Below, piece after piece: positions 28,013-39,811 of a stretch of DNA of 64,000 bases. The DNA comes from Kuschelorhynchus macadamiae. Taxonomy: Eukaryota; Arthropoda; Insecta; Coleoptera; Curculionidae. Location of the stretch: the NCBI GenBank assembly GCA_030620095.1, contig JAUTXW010005222.1, positions 434,001 through 498,000 on the forward strand, in the 5' to 3' direction. A program made the position numbers and the translations under genes. The first letter of the stretch is position 1, and each line of letters opens with the position of its first letter. Below the pieces are notes generated by a model that saw only the letters and a program-made list of their open reading frames with translations, was not told the origin of the DNA and did not search any database.

Positions 28013-28196
28013 TTGATAAAGATTTTTATTGGAGTTTTTAAAGACAACTTAAGATTCCATCAATATTTAAAATAATGTAACTAAATCCCTTAAATGATTT
28101 TAAAAAAAACTTCTGTATAATATCTGAAATTTAAATAGATTGAAAGATTAATTTAATAATAAGTATACGAAAATCTGGATTTACTAATCAACGTTT

Positions 28197-28221
28197 CTGG
28201 CGTATTGAGGATTTTCGCCAG
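28197..28221. repeat. Small hairpin CTGGCG/CGCCAG
   Basis: Six-bp inverted repeat with a 13-nt loop beside CAACGTTT. On the minus strand it reads CTGGCG, loop, CGCCAGAAACGTTG, slightly like the Penelope-like end motif but without the CTGATGA strand. Confidence 0.35.
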
Positions 28222-28526
28222 TAAGTTTTATTTGTTTTCACCAGGCGAAGCTTACCAATATCAAATATATTATCTCAGTGGTTAATATACTTTACTTTTT
28301 ATTATTTCTTTTTTTTTCTAGTAAAAATATCTAAGTTATAAAGATACAGTAAAATAGTAATTATTAAAATAATATAAACATTACATAATTAACAACAAAT
28401 TAAACAGGAAGTGTCGAAATGTTATCTAGTGTCAAAATATGTCAAACCAGCGTTTGATTCAACGATGGTTAACTTCCATAACAAACAGTTGTTATCTTTG
28501 CGTTTGTGGCTATTTGGTTGGAAGTA

Positions 28527-28605
28527 TTGTAATTGTGAAAAAATCACCCTCCGAAATTTTTGCAGATCTTTGCGTTTTGGGGCCCTGGATTCCGAAAAAA
28601 AAAAC
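28527..28605 (+). repeat. Fragment of the CCCTCCGA repeat family
   Basis: ATTGTGAAAAAATCACCCTC followed by CGAAATTTTTGC matches the end segment of the larger copies at 32407, 51541-52077 and 54640. Confidence 0.6.
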
Positions 28606-28619
28606 ATTAATAATAAATT

Positions 28620-28659
28620 AATATTGTAAAGGGTAAAATAATATTGTAAAGGGTAAAAT
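28620..28659 (+). repeat. 20-bp perfect direct duplication
   Basis: AATATTGTAAAGGGTAAAAT occurs twice in tandem. AATATTGTAAAGGGT also occurs near 31779. Confidence 0.9.
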
Positions 28660-29300
28660 GCATATGTCGTAACAAAATATTTTAACTAAATTACGTAATT
28701 TTATACTTTTTACTGCGTTGCTGAAAAATCGTCATTTCTAACTTTTTTAAACTATAATTTATTTATAACTTTTTATTCTTAAAATATCTAGGTTATACTA
28801 GCTGGTACCATCGGTATCATTTCGTATCATCGAGCTGCTAAGATCAGTGAGATTTGATATGTAAAGATATTTTAATAATAATATTTTTACAATAACTGCA
28901 TTTATATTCTTGTTGCACATTCCAAAAGAAAAGTGCTAAGGCTCTTTTATATCGATATTATTTCAAATTATATTCATAAATACACACTATTTTAAACTTC
29001 AGTCTCCGCTCACAGAATTGAGGACAATAAGTTTTGTTTAGAAGTTTGAGGACTACATCGTATCAAAAATTCAGGCAAATCAGCTGAAAACCAATTAAAT
29101 TAAATTAAACCCATAAGGTTGCATACAGAATACCAGGCACAAGCTTGCAACAAATATAGCTTCATTATTTAAAGCGTATTCACATTTAGGGCTGCATATA
29201 GGTTTTGCCATTAAGGACCTTAAATTATTCACATATTTTATTTGAGAATTCATGAAAAATAAAATTAAACGGCAAAAAAGTCTTAACACCGTGTTCTCAT
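28660..29300. other. Upstream flank of the protamine-like gene
   Basis: No gene recognised; AT-rich. Promoter elements could lie in its 3' part, but none is certain. Confidence 0.35.
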
Positions 29301-29352
29301 ATTTTACCTGCAGTTCTAAGGTATATCCACAGTAACGTGTCGTTGGTTACTG

Positions 29353-29358
29353 TCAGTG
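29353..29358 (+). promoter_or_regulatory. Possible initiator (TCAGTG) of the protamine-like gene
   Basis: TCAGTG fits the arthropod initiator consensus and lies about 150 bp upstream of the start codon. There is no TATA box at the usual distance. Such a hexamer occurs often by chance. Confidence 0.2.
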
Positions 29359-29476
29359 TGCCATGAAAACAAATATGTTCTAAATAATGTTTGACGTTTA
29401 GATATTTTTTGACACACGTTAAAGTTCGGAAATCAAAAGTAATAGATATGTGGTAATTCTAACGATAAATATCTTT

Positions 29477-29500
29477 ATGAGTACATCTAGTGTCCAATAA
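29477..29500 (+). promoter_or_regulatory. Short upstream ORF ending one base before the start codon
   Basis: ATG at 29477 opens a seven-codon frame (MSTSSVQ) whose TAA stop ends at 29500. The main ATG begins at 29502. If included in the transcript, this arrangement could restrain or couple translation of the protamine-like protein. Whether it lies in the mRNA is unknown. Confidence 0.4.
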
Positions 29501-29501
29501 A

Positions 29502-29930
29502 ATGACCAAGCAGCAGCAGCGTTCAAGAAGTCGGACTGACAATCCGGAGTGTGCTTCAGGTGTTAAGCGAGATGGAAAAAATGGCACGCATCAACAACGA
29601 ACGGGACGAATTACCAGAAATCCGTTTTTAAATTTTTTAAGGGATATGCGTAAAAGTACCCATGGTATGAGTCCAATGGAGCTTTCTATGAAAGGTGCAG
29701 AGATATGGCGAAACATGTCAAAAAGTCAAAAAGAACCTTACTGTCAGCTGGCAAGGCAAGCTGCTAGAAGAAGACGTCGCAGAAGAAAATCACGAGGTAG
29801 ACATAGACGTAGACGTCGTGGGCGGTCCCTTTCTTCAGAAAATGATTCATTTGGAAGCATTACAGAAGCTAGGCGACGCAGGAGATCTAAAAGTCGAAGA
29901 AAGAGGTCCAGGTCAAAACGTAGGAGGTAG
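29502..29930 (+). CDS. Protamine-like sperm chromatin protein with MST-HMG box
   Basis: A 142-residue, extremely basic protein predicted to package DNA in sperm nuclei in place of histones. Residues 1-40 are basic and disordered. Residues 41-88 form the MST-HMG box: PFLNFLRDMRK, then MSPMELSMKGAEIWRNMS and KEPYCQLARQAA, matching the family pattern nxFLnFLRxfRk...gxxWrxMsxxeKxpYxxxA of Drosophila Mst35B/protamine-like proteins. Residues 89-142 are an arginine/serine tail with runs of five to seven Arg. There are only two Cys (17 and 81). The start is chosen at ATG 29502, which has A at -3 and the first in-frame ATG; an upstream in-frame GTG is not a credible start. Single exon as seen; an upstream 5' UTR intron cannot be excluded. 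Stop TAG at 29928, AATAAA 87 bp later. The only intact host-type gene in the window. Confidence 0.85.
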   Translation: MTKQQQRSRSRTDNPECASGVKRDGKNGTHQQRTGRITRNPFLNFLRDMRKSTHGMSPMELSMKGAEIWRNMSKSQKEPYCQLARQAARRRRRRRKSRGRHRRRRRGRSLSSENDSFGSITEARRRRRSKSRRKRSRSKRRR

Positions 29931-30016
29931 AAAGCACTAATTGGACAATAGCTGAACGCTGGTGGGAATTTTTCAAAATTTATTGTTCGTATAATGTATC
30001 TGTGAAAATTCAAGTG

Positions 30017-30022
30017 AATAAA
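30017..30022 (+). promoter_or_regulatory. Polyadenylation signal AATAAA
   Basis: AATAAA 87 bp after the stop codon of the protamine-like gene, followed by a T-rich stretch. Implies a 3' UTR of roughly 110 bp. Confidence 0.6.
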
Positions 30023-30039
30023 GTTTTAGTTTTTTAAAA

Positions 30040-30517
30040 GTAACCTTAAAGCAGTAGTTATTTTCAAAAATATTTCATTCGTTTTCTGTGCTCTTTATGT
30101 TCTTTGGTTCATGCCTTTTTCATCTATTCCTTTCTCGGTATTTTATTTTTTTTTACTTAGACTGATTCTAAATTTAAGAGTAAAAACGAGTATTCAGTTT
30201 AACAAGACTTACTTTGTTTTTGAAATTTTATAAATAATATTAAAACTTAAAGCAATTTAAACATCGGGAAAACAGAAACAGCAAAAAATCTAATCTAGTT
30301 TGGATAAATTTAAATTATGATTATTGCGATATTTAATTTTTGAGAAGAGTAACATATTATTTTTTCATTGCACAGGGCTCATCACAATATGTTGATATCT
30401 CACTTCAGGGTTCATTTACGAGACATAAATGAGGGGTTGAAGATTTTTAATAAGGTGTCGAAATATATTATAAATACGAAAGTTGTAACAATAGCGCTTA
30501 CAGTTTGAGCCGGCATT

Positions 30518-30519
<2 letters not shown>
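30040..30519. other. Intergenic DNA without recognised features
   Basis: AT-rich; no frame or repeat assigned. Confidence 0.4.

Positions 30520-30569
<50 letters not shown>
30520..30569. repeat. (TA)n microsatellite
   Basis: Uninterrupted TA dinucleotides, 50 bp. Confidence 0.97.
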
Positions 30570-30572
<3 letters not shown>

Positions 30573-30833
30573 TACGAGTACTTTAAGGTCGAGGAAAACC
30601 TAACATTACTATAAAATACTAATATTACTGTTTTATTAGGACTGCCCCATATTTTTTTGAACTCTTAAACGTTCCTTTTTTAATCCAAACTTCTATCTCA
30701 TATGTTCATGCTTTGTGGAGTATTTTTAGAAATAGTTCCAATTAAAAATTTAGAAAAAGTGTAATAGGTATCATGATAGGCAATAAATCAAAGTAAACTG
30801 GTAGGGCTATTTTAAAAAATGGAAAGGTTACCC

Positions 30834-30983
<150 letters not shown>

Positions 30984-31308
30984 CAAATCTATATTTATTA
31001 ACAGTTATGTATATATGCAAGTATGTATGCATGTTGTATCCATTCTTGAGCGATAAACCTTTCAAATGGTAGACCAAAATATTCGTCTAAAACACGCGAG
31101 TATTCTTAGCTAGGTTTACCTTAAAAAAACTAAATTGGCGAAAATAATACGACATTTTGTATATAAAAAATGTTTGTATATTGTATAGTGATTTATATCA
31201 AATTAAAGAGTTCTCTAAGACTATTCTAAATATATAAACATATGCTAATATAGTATGCAAAATATACCAAATAAAAACAATCATTTCCCGTTCGGATTTA
31301 AACGGTTT

Positions 31309-31973
31309 GTACAGTGTTTTCCGTTATATTTTGACACCCACTTACAGAGTTTATTATCCAAGATAGAAGAAAATGTTGAAGATAAAAGTTAATTGGTTTT
31401 ATCTGAACTATCAGAATCTGCCAACAAAGAAAACAAAAAACAATTAGAAAGTAAAAAATTGAGCATCGACTTTGGTATTATAAATGGAAAACTCTGTTTA
31501 ATATTAATTCAATAAATGCTCATCTTCTTGCTGATTATAAAAATATCAGTTTTGATACTTTTATTTTTAAAGACAACCTAGAAAATTGGCATGAATCCTG
31601 TCTTAAGAATGCAGGGCGTTCTTTTCTAATTATTTTCCTTATATGTATTTTTTCTCTCTTTTTATCACATTGACCTTTATGACACGATTCTTGTCACTTT
31701 TCTCGATTATTGTTAAAGATAAAGTAATCAAACCTGGTATTTTTAAAATCAGCCAGAAAATGCCCATTTATTGAAATAATATTGTAAAGGGTGTTATATT
31801 TAAAATAGTAAAGTCGATGCTCAATTTTTTACTTTTCAATTGTTTTCTATTTATTTGGTTGACGATTCTGAAGCTTCAGGTAAAACCAAATAACATTTAT
31901 AATCAAGATTTTCTTTTATCTTGAATAATAAACGCTGTAAGTGGCTGATAAAATATATGAAAAAACACTGTAC
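31309..31973. mobile_element. Foldback element, about 665 bp
   Basis: Ends are GTACAGTGTTTT (31309-31320) and AAAACACTGTAC (31962-31973). Inverted similarity extends inward for about 180 bp on each side, shared blocks including CCACTTACAG, GTTTATTAT, AATTGGTTTTA/TTTGGTTTTA and AAAAAATTGAGCATCGACTT. No coding frame. A long-TIR, non-autonomous DNA element is the simplest reading. Confidence 0.65.
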
Positions 31974-32406
31974 GTCAATGAATTTCTCAAGCTGAGTTTT
32001 ATAGGCAGGATACAATAAATACAAAATCGTATTTGCGGTTTTTTTTTTAATATTATAAGAGTCTCTGAAGTAATAAAAAAATATCTCCGCTTTTAAAAAG
32101 CAATTTTAGGTTCCTAGGAAAACCCTGTGTAATCAAAAAAACATGTATCCTTAATACAAAATATAAAAGAAATTGGCATCTTGTATCCTATAAAACTATA
32201 CTTTTAACTTTATTTTAAGGAGCTTTTGCACTGCTAGGTAAAGAAAAATGTGTTTTATGCATTTGCCCGATTTTACCGCTTTAGCTAAGCGTTAATAAAA
32301 ATAATTGGTATTTTTAGGGGACTTTCGAGTCACCTAGGGGTAGGCTTTATAGTGGAAAAATATTTAATATACAAAGAAATAAAAAACTTGACATCTCACG
32401 CTTAAA
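31974..32406. other. Intergenic DNA without recognised features
   Basis: AT-rich; nothing assigned. Confidence 0.4.
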
Positions 32407-32960
32407 AATAAAATATGATTCGTTTTTACTTCTCTCGTAAAAGGGCAGTATTGTATTCGTGAAAAAATCACCCTCCGAGATTTTTCACATCTTCTTCCTC
32501 AATCCTCACTCTCAAATCCGTCGGTCTGTCTGTTTGTCTGTGTGTCTGTCTGTCTACCTGTTCGCCGCATAGCCAATTCAAATTTTGGTCAAAAATTAAG
32601 CATCGTATGGGGATAACATTTCGGTAAAAATCCAATATGGCGAAACAAAACGGAGGCCTAATGAAATTTTAAAAAAAAAATTTTTAAAAAACTACTTATC
32701 CAATTTATCTCAAATTTTGCACAAAAGTTAAATATTATGTTGGAGCAACTGATAATATTTTGGAACGAATCCAAAGTGGTGGAACAAAATGGCAGCTTAA
32801 TAAAATATTTAAATAATCAGGTTAAAAAAACTGCTTAACCGGCTGCCAAATAAAATGTTTGTTTTCGTGAAAAAATCACCCCCTCACAAAATAAGTTTTA
32901 ATAATTGCATCGGTCTGCTTTTGATTTTTTTTTCGTTTTTGGACGCGATTTTATTCTTTT
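32407..32960 (+). repeat. CCCTCCGA repeat family, partial copy (plus orientation)
   Basis: Begins TTTTTACTTCTCTCGTAAAA at 32418, then CGTGAAAAAATCACCCTCCG, a CTGT-rich stretch (TCGGTCTGTCTGTTTGTCTG, 32520) and units with AATATGGCGAAACAAAACGG and CAAATTTTGCACAAAAGTTA. The same sequence occurs reversed at 50985-52077 and 53405-54700. The GTGAAAAAATCACCCC motif appears again at 32870, so two unit ends are present. Confidence 0.7.
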
Positions 32961-33371
<411 letters not shown>

Positions 33372-33468
33372 TTTGCATTATTTTTTTGCAAAAACTTTCT
33401 GCAAACTCAGATTTTACCAAGATCAGTAACTAGAAACAATTCATATATGATGCGCACTTTATTGGTTA

Positions 33469-33471
<3 letters not shown>

Positions 33472-33525
<54 letters not shown>
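33472..33525. repeat. (TA)n microsatellite
   Basis: Uninterrupted TA dinucleotides, 54 bp. Confidence 0.97.
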
Positions 33526-33527
<2 letters not shown>

Positions 33528-34081
33528 AAAGGCAAAAACAAAAATTATTTACATTAGAACACATCCCTTTGCACAGAATTCATAAAACTTAACAATATTT
33601 TTTAGGCTTCCTTAAGCATTTTCTAAGCTACAACTCGCAAAGTTCAATCTATGTTTCCATTTCACCCCTAAAAACCATATCCTGCTAAGCCCCAACTGCA
33701 CTTTGTTTTGGCATGCACATTCTCGCTTGTAAATTATAAAATGAGACACGTAAAACCTGCCAAAAGTAAACCCACCGCAGATTCACTTCCGGGAGAGAAA
33801 AATCGCACAACAGTGCTTTACCGAAATGACGTTTAAAATGTGAAATCTGTTTTGCAACGTCTGTCTTGCACTTAAACAAATCCGTTCTCCTATAAAAATC
33901 CATCATTCGTAGTTTTAAATCACTGAAATGTCGTAATGTCTCTTAAGGGAGAAACTGTGCAGCCTTCTATTTTAGGGTGTTAGGTATAAATATTTTATAG
34001 AAATATGGGAACGACTGATATGATGCGAGCATTGTAAGGAGTCTGTTTGAAATAAAGTAAAAAAAACTATCCATATGTTCG
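33526..34081. other. Intergenic DNA with one TTAAGGG terminus-like site
   Basis: The minus frame at 33685-33906 has no recognised motif. TTAAGGGAGAAACTGTGCAG at 33943 resembles the MITE end at 34551 (TTAAGGGAGAACTGCACGCA) in the same orientation. Confidence 0.4.
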
Positions 34082-34555
34082 CACTATAAATGCTAATACC
34101 AACAAAGCCGCTATTGGGGTCTTTTAATACGAACTGGTGGAATCGATTTAAGGTTCATTAATGAAATTTGATGGTTATTCCCAAATTGTGGTCGGTTATC
34201 CAAATAAGTAATTAAGATAATCCGATAGTAATATATAAAAGATAGCCACATAAGCTATTTTAGGGATATTATTTCCCAGTCCATTTAGCGTGGTTATAGC
34301 ATGCCAGTGAGAGAGTGTTTTCAAAAAGTTACATCTTAAAAATGTTACACTATTTTAGTCATGTAGTAAATCTGATTATATTTCTTTAAAGAAACAATAT
34401 TTTCGGTGCTCCTTTCCTTTTGTAAATAAGATATAGGTATGGGTACTTTCTTATAAAGTAGCTGTTTATGTGTTAGAAAACTTTTCAGCTTGATGCAGGT
34501 TAACTAGAAATTATTTAAAAATGTGCACAGGCGTTGATCTAGGGAAACCGTTAAG
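34082..34555 (-). repeat. Dispersed repeat family D, copy 2
   Basis: Reverse complement of the repeat at 13766-14352, lacking about 110 internal bases. One end (CACTATAAATGC) coincides with the end of copy 1. The other (GGGAAACCGTTAAGG) touches the TTAA-type MITE. Confidence 0.75.
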
Positions 34556-35057
34556 GGAGAACTGCACGCAAAAAGTGAAAAACTAGCGACAAGGTCTAGT
34601 CAAGTTCAAAGTAAGATGAAAAGGTACCTACGTATTAGAAAAAACTTCCTGCACGTCCGACCTCAAAAAAAATGTATTATGTATAGGCAATTTAAATTAC
34701 ATTTCATTTAAAAATGGGTTCAAAAGGGTTCACGCGCTGCAGAAATACAAAGACATGAGTACGATTTAGTATTTCAAATTTTGCAGTTACGTAGATAAAG
34801 GATCAATGCAAGGCGGTAAAGAACCATTTTGTGGAAAAAAAATTATATGCGAAAAAAAAATGGTCGAAAATGAAGAAATCTACTTCTATTTTATAATTCT
34901 AGATTAGATTTTTTCATAAAAAATCGCGTTTAGCGCCCAACTATACATATTTGCCTATTGAAATCACATTGAAAAAATCTCTTAAAGTTTTAACATAATG
35001 TTGCAGCGGCAGAAGGCTTGCAAATGATCCATAATACTGCGTGCAGTTCCCCCTTAA
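34551..35057. mobile_element. TTAA-flanked MITE (piggyBac-like target site)
   Basis: TTAA at 34551-34554 followed by GGGAGAACTGCACGCA; the other end is TGCGTGCAGTTCCCCC followed by TTAA at 35054-35057. The inverted repeats match at 15 of 16 positions. TTAA duplication is characteristic of piggyBac-type transposition. There is no transposase inside the 507 bp. The GGG start is not the usual piggyBac CCC, so the superfamily is inferred from the target site only. Confidence 0.65.
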
Positions 35058-36589
35058 GATGTATTATCATTTTTATCTACGATTACAGATCACGCTTATT
35101 CGTAATCACATATCTGTTTCTTGCCTCTATTTTTACCAATTTCTTTCTTTTTCATTCATGAAATAAAATAGTAAATAACTATAACATTGCATTCTTTAAA
35201 CTTTTATTTTCCTTGAGCGATGACTTTAAATTTATGTGTTTTAAAATTTTTTCCTATACGGATAAAGTACGCAGATGAACTTGAAAAAAATCTAAATGTT
35301 AAGCTTCCACGGAACTACAATAATATGACTTGTAACTTTCCAGACGTCCAGGGTAACGACAATTAGTTATAAAATATTGCTATACATTTTTTTTTAATTT
35401 CCCTTAATATTGAGAAATGTTAAAAAACGGATTATTAAGGGAAACTTCAATTACAAATGTGGATTGTCACTATAATTTCGAAAACAAAAAATACATTCTG
35501 GATGCTGACTAAATAACACTAAAGATAATTGAAGACATTTTAGATGCTATCCTTTAAAAATAATATTAAGATAATAGGGAATTATTAATACAATTTTACA
35601 GCAACTTGAATTATTCTGAAGTCGGGTTAACTCATATCAATTAACACTTAAGAGCTTTCAAAAAGTATTCTTATGATATAATTCTCTTTGACGCTCCGTA
35701 TATAGTCCATTCGAATGGATTTCCTTTCAGCAGTTCTTCGCATTTTTGAGGTAACACTTTGCAGTGTGTGCATCGAATATAATGGTAGATTTCAGATTTT
35801 AGCAAATCAGGAGTAATATATAACGATGAAAGTTATTTAGCTTCTCACAGGTATTGAATATGAAAAAATACATTTTTAGTGTTACAAAAAAATTAGTCTT
35901 ATGTATAAACTTAAGGATTTCTCCGATGAAAACGTGGATATCCCTGGTCTATACTCTCTTAAAGAAACCAATTGGGAATAACCCGGTAATGTGATAAATG
36001 CATAGCAAGTTTCCAATCTGTTAACATTGTTTGATCCGTTAGTGGAAATTTAAGCCTGTCATAATTTTCTTTCTTATTCAAAACTGCACACCTACATCAT
36101 ATTCATAGCTATCTTAGACCTCACTGGTTTTAATTTTGTTAAATTGCCCTAATATACTTGACATTGTATTTTATAAAAAAGGAATAACATATTGTTTCAT
36201 TTTAAATATTTTCTAGTACCTACATGTTGAAAAAAAAAACATGTACAAAAATTAACAATTCGCAATAAATCCCTTTCATAATCCAAAAAAAAAACGTTAA
36301 AGTATAGTTAAGTTACCAATTTTATAACCTATATTTGAGAAATAATACCGGCTGACAAAGTGGCAATGAATGTTACATTGGGTAACAGTTTCATATGTGT
36401 CAGACAAATAAAATTGCATTTTTTATTATAGTGAAAGATTAAAACTCATCATAAAAGAAAATTTTTATCAGAATTTGTGGCCGCAAGTTATTATTTTTTT
36501 AAATATTAATAAATATATTTTTTACGTATAAGCAAACCACGAAAAACGTAAGCTTAAGTAGGCTAGGTACTGTGGTTCCTTTATTAGGA
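35058..36589. other. Intergenic DNA without recognised features
   Basis: AT-rich; no gene, RNA or repeat end assigned. Confidence 0.4.
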
Positions 36590-36815
36590 GAAGAGGGGAG
36601 AGCTTTGCTGGTAACACATTCTATAATTGGTCTTGCAGTTGGACGGTGAAGGATGCATATGGGTCGATGTTTGTATCTCCCTGCCAGCAAAGACTTATAA
36701 AGGCATAATGCATGATAATTCATTAAAACAGATTTCATGGCAGCATCTGCAAAATAGAGACAGATCACCCACAATTCGCGATGCTTATCGGCTAGAAACT
36801 TACTTAACTTAACTT
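36590..36815. other. GC-richer island with overlapping frames, unassigned
   Basis: A plus frame (36627-36812, LDGEGCIWVDVCISLPAKTY) follows an acceptor-like TCTTGCAG at about 36637; a minus frame covers 36499-36774. Neither has a recognised domain. It could be an exon, a regulatory element or chance. Confidence 0.15.
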
Positions 36816-39775
36816 GTCTACCCTCATCAACAAAAAAAAATTGTATATTTTCTTGTAGGTCTTTATTTTTTTTTTCTTTAATATTACTTGATTTCTATTG
36901 CTAAATTTCACGTATCGAAGTGGTTTGCAAAATAGGAATTTTGCATAAAATATGAAAAATGCAAAATTCCAATTTTGTAATCCTGTATATCAAAACTAGC
37001 TGCAGAATTAAGGTGTCCCTAGACACCTTAACCACCATCTTCTAATTAGGAGGTTGAGAACTACAACTTATTAAAATTTCAAAACTGGCCAAGATATAGG
37101 TATTTCATGTCCATTTTTATTTACAAATAATTGCGTGAATACCAAATACGGTCGTTTTCTACTTAAAGGATGTGAATTTTAAATTAAATTCAAATGTTTT
37201 TTTTTAGAATACCTGCAGCTAGAAAAGTGCAATCCGTAGCTTATAAGACCATTCCAATTAAGAGTCACGTGAGGAATAAAATACTTGAGTTTTGTAGGTT
37301 TTTAAAATCTTTTACTTTCAATTTTTTTGGGTTCTGTCAGATTTAAAAATGACCACCATTTTGAACAAGATATTTTAATGACTCCATAATTTTGCAATTA
37401 TTTAACGGTAAACAAACGTTTCAAAATATATACTACTCCAACCTTCTAACCATTCGGTGTTTTTACTTAAGATGGCGCGTAGCTCCCACCGTAATTTTAG
37501 GGACAAAGTTTTGCGTAATACTCCATTCTTAAAAAACAAAAAATGTGGGAACAATTATTTTATTTCGATTTCACTTTGATAAAACTCACAAATTTGGCAG
37601 CATCTGTCTTTTTCATAGCGGATCAGAGCTTTTAATAAATAATCGAATTTTAGTGTTTTATGCAGTCGAATCAATACAAAAGTAACAAAATTCTGAAATA
37701 AAGCTACACTTTGTATAAATTTCTTACTTATATAAACATGAGCTTTTAATCAAAAATAGTCTAAGCTATTGACTTATGTCACTTATGAAATATTGTGCTC
37801 ATGAGAGCTTTTGATCAGAAGGTAGAAAATTGAAAGATATCAGATTTTCAGAAAATGTTACCGAAAACAATTTTTCATGAGAAATGTACAAGGTCCTTTA
37901 TTTTACTTTTTGATTTATATCCATCATCGCTCCTAAAATGATATTCATTTATGTCAGGTTAAAAAGTACTTTTTGTCAAAATGTTTTTCTGACGTCGGCG
38001 TCGCGACGGCAGAGCTCCCTTTGTAGAAGTAACATTTTGTTTTAAAACGAAAAATTTCTACACTAAAGACCTACACTAGAAAATATATAAATCTATGTCT
38101 CGTAGTAGAATTATGCAGCCCATTTGTTTTTTTTCCTCTCAATATGCAGGTACGAAGGCTCAAAAACCATCAAAAAATTCGTGAAAGCTTCATGTAAAAA
38201 ATCTCGAAAATCGACCTTAACACCGTTGGGGAGGAGTTTTGTATCAGTCTCTAGAGAGGACGTTTCTTAGGTGTATTGTCTTTTTTGCCTGAGTTTGCAA
38301 CAGTTTATATGATACAAGTAAAATATTTGCCTATATTTGGTACACCTTGTATGTTATAATAGCATAAGTATACTTCTTCAGAATTATCTCAGTGAGCTCT
38401 TTAATTGATATCTCGATTATCTAAAAAAGTGTCATTTTTTTTTATGTTGGATAAAATGGCGTACTACTTCCTCAATTTTGTTTTTCTTAGGCAAACCCAG
38501 CAAAGAATATTTGCGGAACATATATTCATACATACATATATACATACAAACATTTTGCTCTCCTTCGAGAAATAACATATGCCTGGTTGAATGTTTGAAC
38601 CGCAGGAAACCGGGAAATTCGGATTTAATATGGAATACGTTTTCCCTATTTGCCTTTTTAGGCCCACTCGATGAGGAGCTTAACCACAGAAAACTTGGTC
38701 TAATCTTTTAATTATAGTAATAATATTAGCAAAACCCAGAAAGCTGGTAGATTTGAATTATGGAAAATAAAAGGATAATTTGTAAAAAGTACAATACCAA
38801 ACCAATTTAGGAAAACTATACTCGTACTAATGTCATGATATGATAATAACAAAAAAAAAGACAAGAGATATTGAACATAAAAAATGTTATACAAATTAGT
38901 TTTAACTAATACAAATATACTTTCTACAGATAAAAGACAAGTTACTTTTTGAAGTTCTTTTTATACTTGGCTAATAATATTAAACACAGGTTTAACTTAA
39001 ATCAAATTTACCAACGAATATCAAGTTTCGAACCCTCACAGAGTCATAAAGTGTCCGGGGCCCCCATTGGCTTGATTCAGAATTTGATGTGTGTAATTGG
39101 GCAATTTCTGGTACTTAGCAATTAAGGGTTAACGGTCGCACCGACTTTATGGGCAATTATGCGACTTTATACCCATACATTGTCCGGATAAACCCGGGTA
39201 ATTACCTCCTCCAGTTTAACTTGAGGTAACGTTAAATACAGAGTAATCTAAATGACAATAAATAGTCGTTCAGTAATGGATAAATCAAGGCTTAAAGGTG
39301 AAAATAAAATGCATCATAAAATTAGGTACGATACCGTTAAGATAGTGCAGGTTTATTTAACCAATGGGACATTATTAAATATTCCTATGCAATCGTAAAA
39401 CTAATTCAGAAAAAAAGGATGGATTATCTATTATTGACCTGTTTGTCAACACTTTGAGGTATAAGTTCAGTTAAAATAAATACCAGTATTATTTATTTTC
39501 TTCCTACTGCAGATGCAAAGGAGGGTAATGTGTAAAGTCGGGTAAGTAAGTATGTATCCATTGTTTGTTATCATCGACAGGATAAGCAGCAGTGGAGAAT
39601 AAAAAAAATCGTGTATATCACACGAGTGTTCTTTGCTAGCTTTGCCTAAAAAAAATAAAAATTTGTCCAGAAATTCGCAAATATCTCCTCAGATGCTTTT
39701 AGGGGCGGTAAAAATGGATAAAGATTGAAAAGGAGAATAAATTATATGCATAAAGTCTGATGCCACAATGAACAG
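36816..39775. other. Intergenic DNA, no confident gene
   Basis: A 10-bp inverted repeat (TTAAGGTGTC, 4-nt loop, GACACCTTAA) lies at about 37011-37034. The patch 39040-39240 is less AT-rich and has several ACTTTAT words, without an assignable role. Frames at 38464-38711 have no known motif. Confidence 0.4.
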
Positions 39776-39811
39776 GTAAAATATTGGTATGAGTTCATAC
39801 CAATATTTTAC
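39776..39811. repeat. Perfect 17-bp inverted repeat, 2-nt loop
   Basis: GTAAAATATTGGTATGA at 39776-39792 is exactly complementary to 39795-39811. Could form a tight hairpin or cruciform; not followed by a T-run typical of polymerase III termination. Confidence 0.9.

Noticed and set aside
29490..29501. GTG at 29490 as start of the protamine-like protein
   Set aside because: Eukaryotic initiation at GTG is rare, and an ATG in good context lies four codons downstream in the same frame.
29695..30013. Other-frame ORFs over the protamine-like gene (29695-29940 plus, 29744-30013 minus)
   Set aside because: Shadows caused by the arginine-rich codons; no family motif.
37011..37034. Ten-bp inverted repeat as transcription terminator
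   Set aside because: Intrinsic terminators are bacterial; there is no gene nearby.
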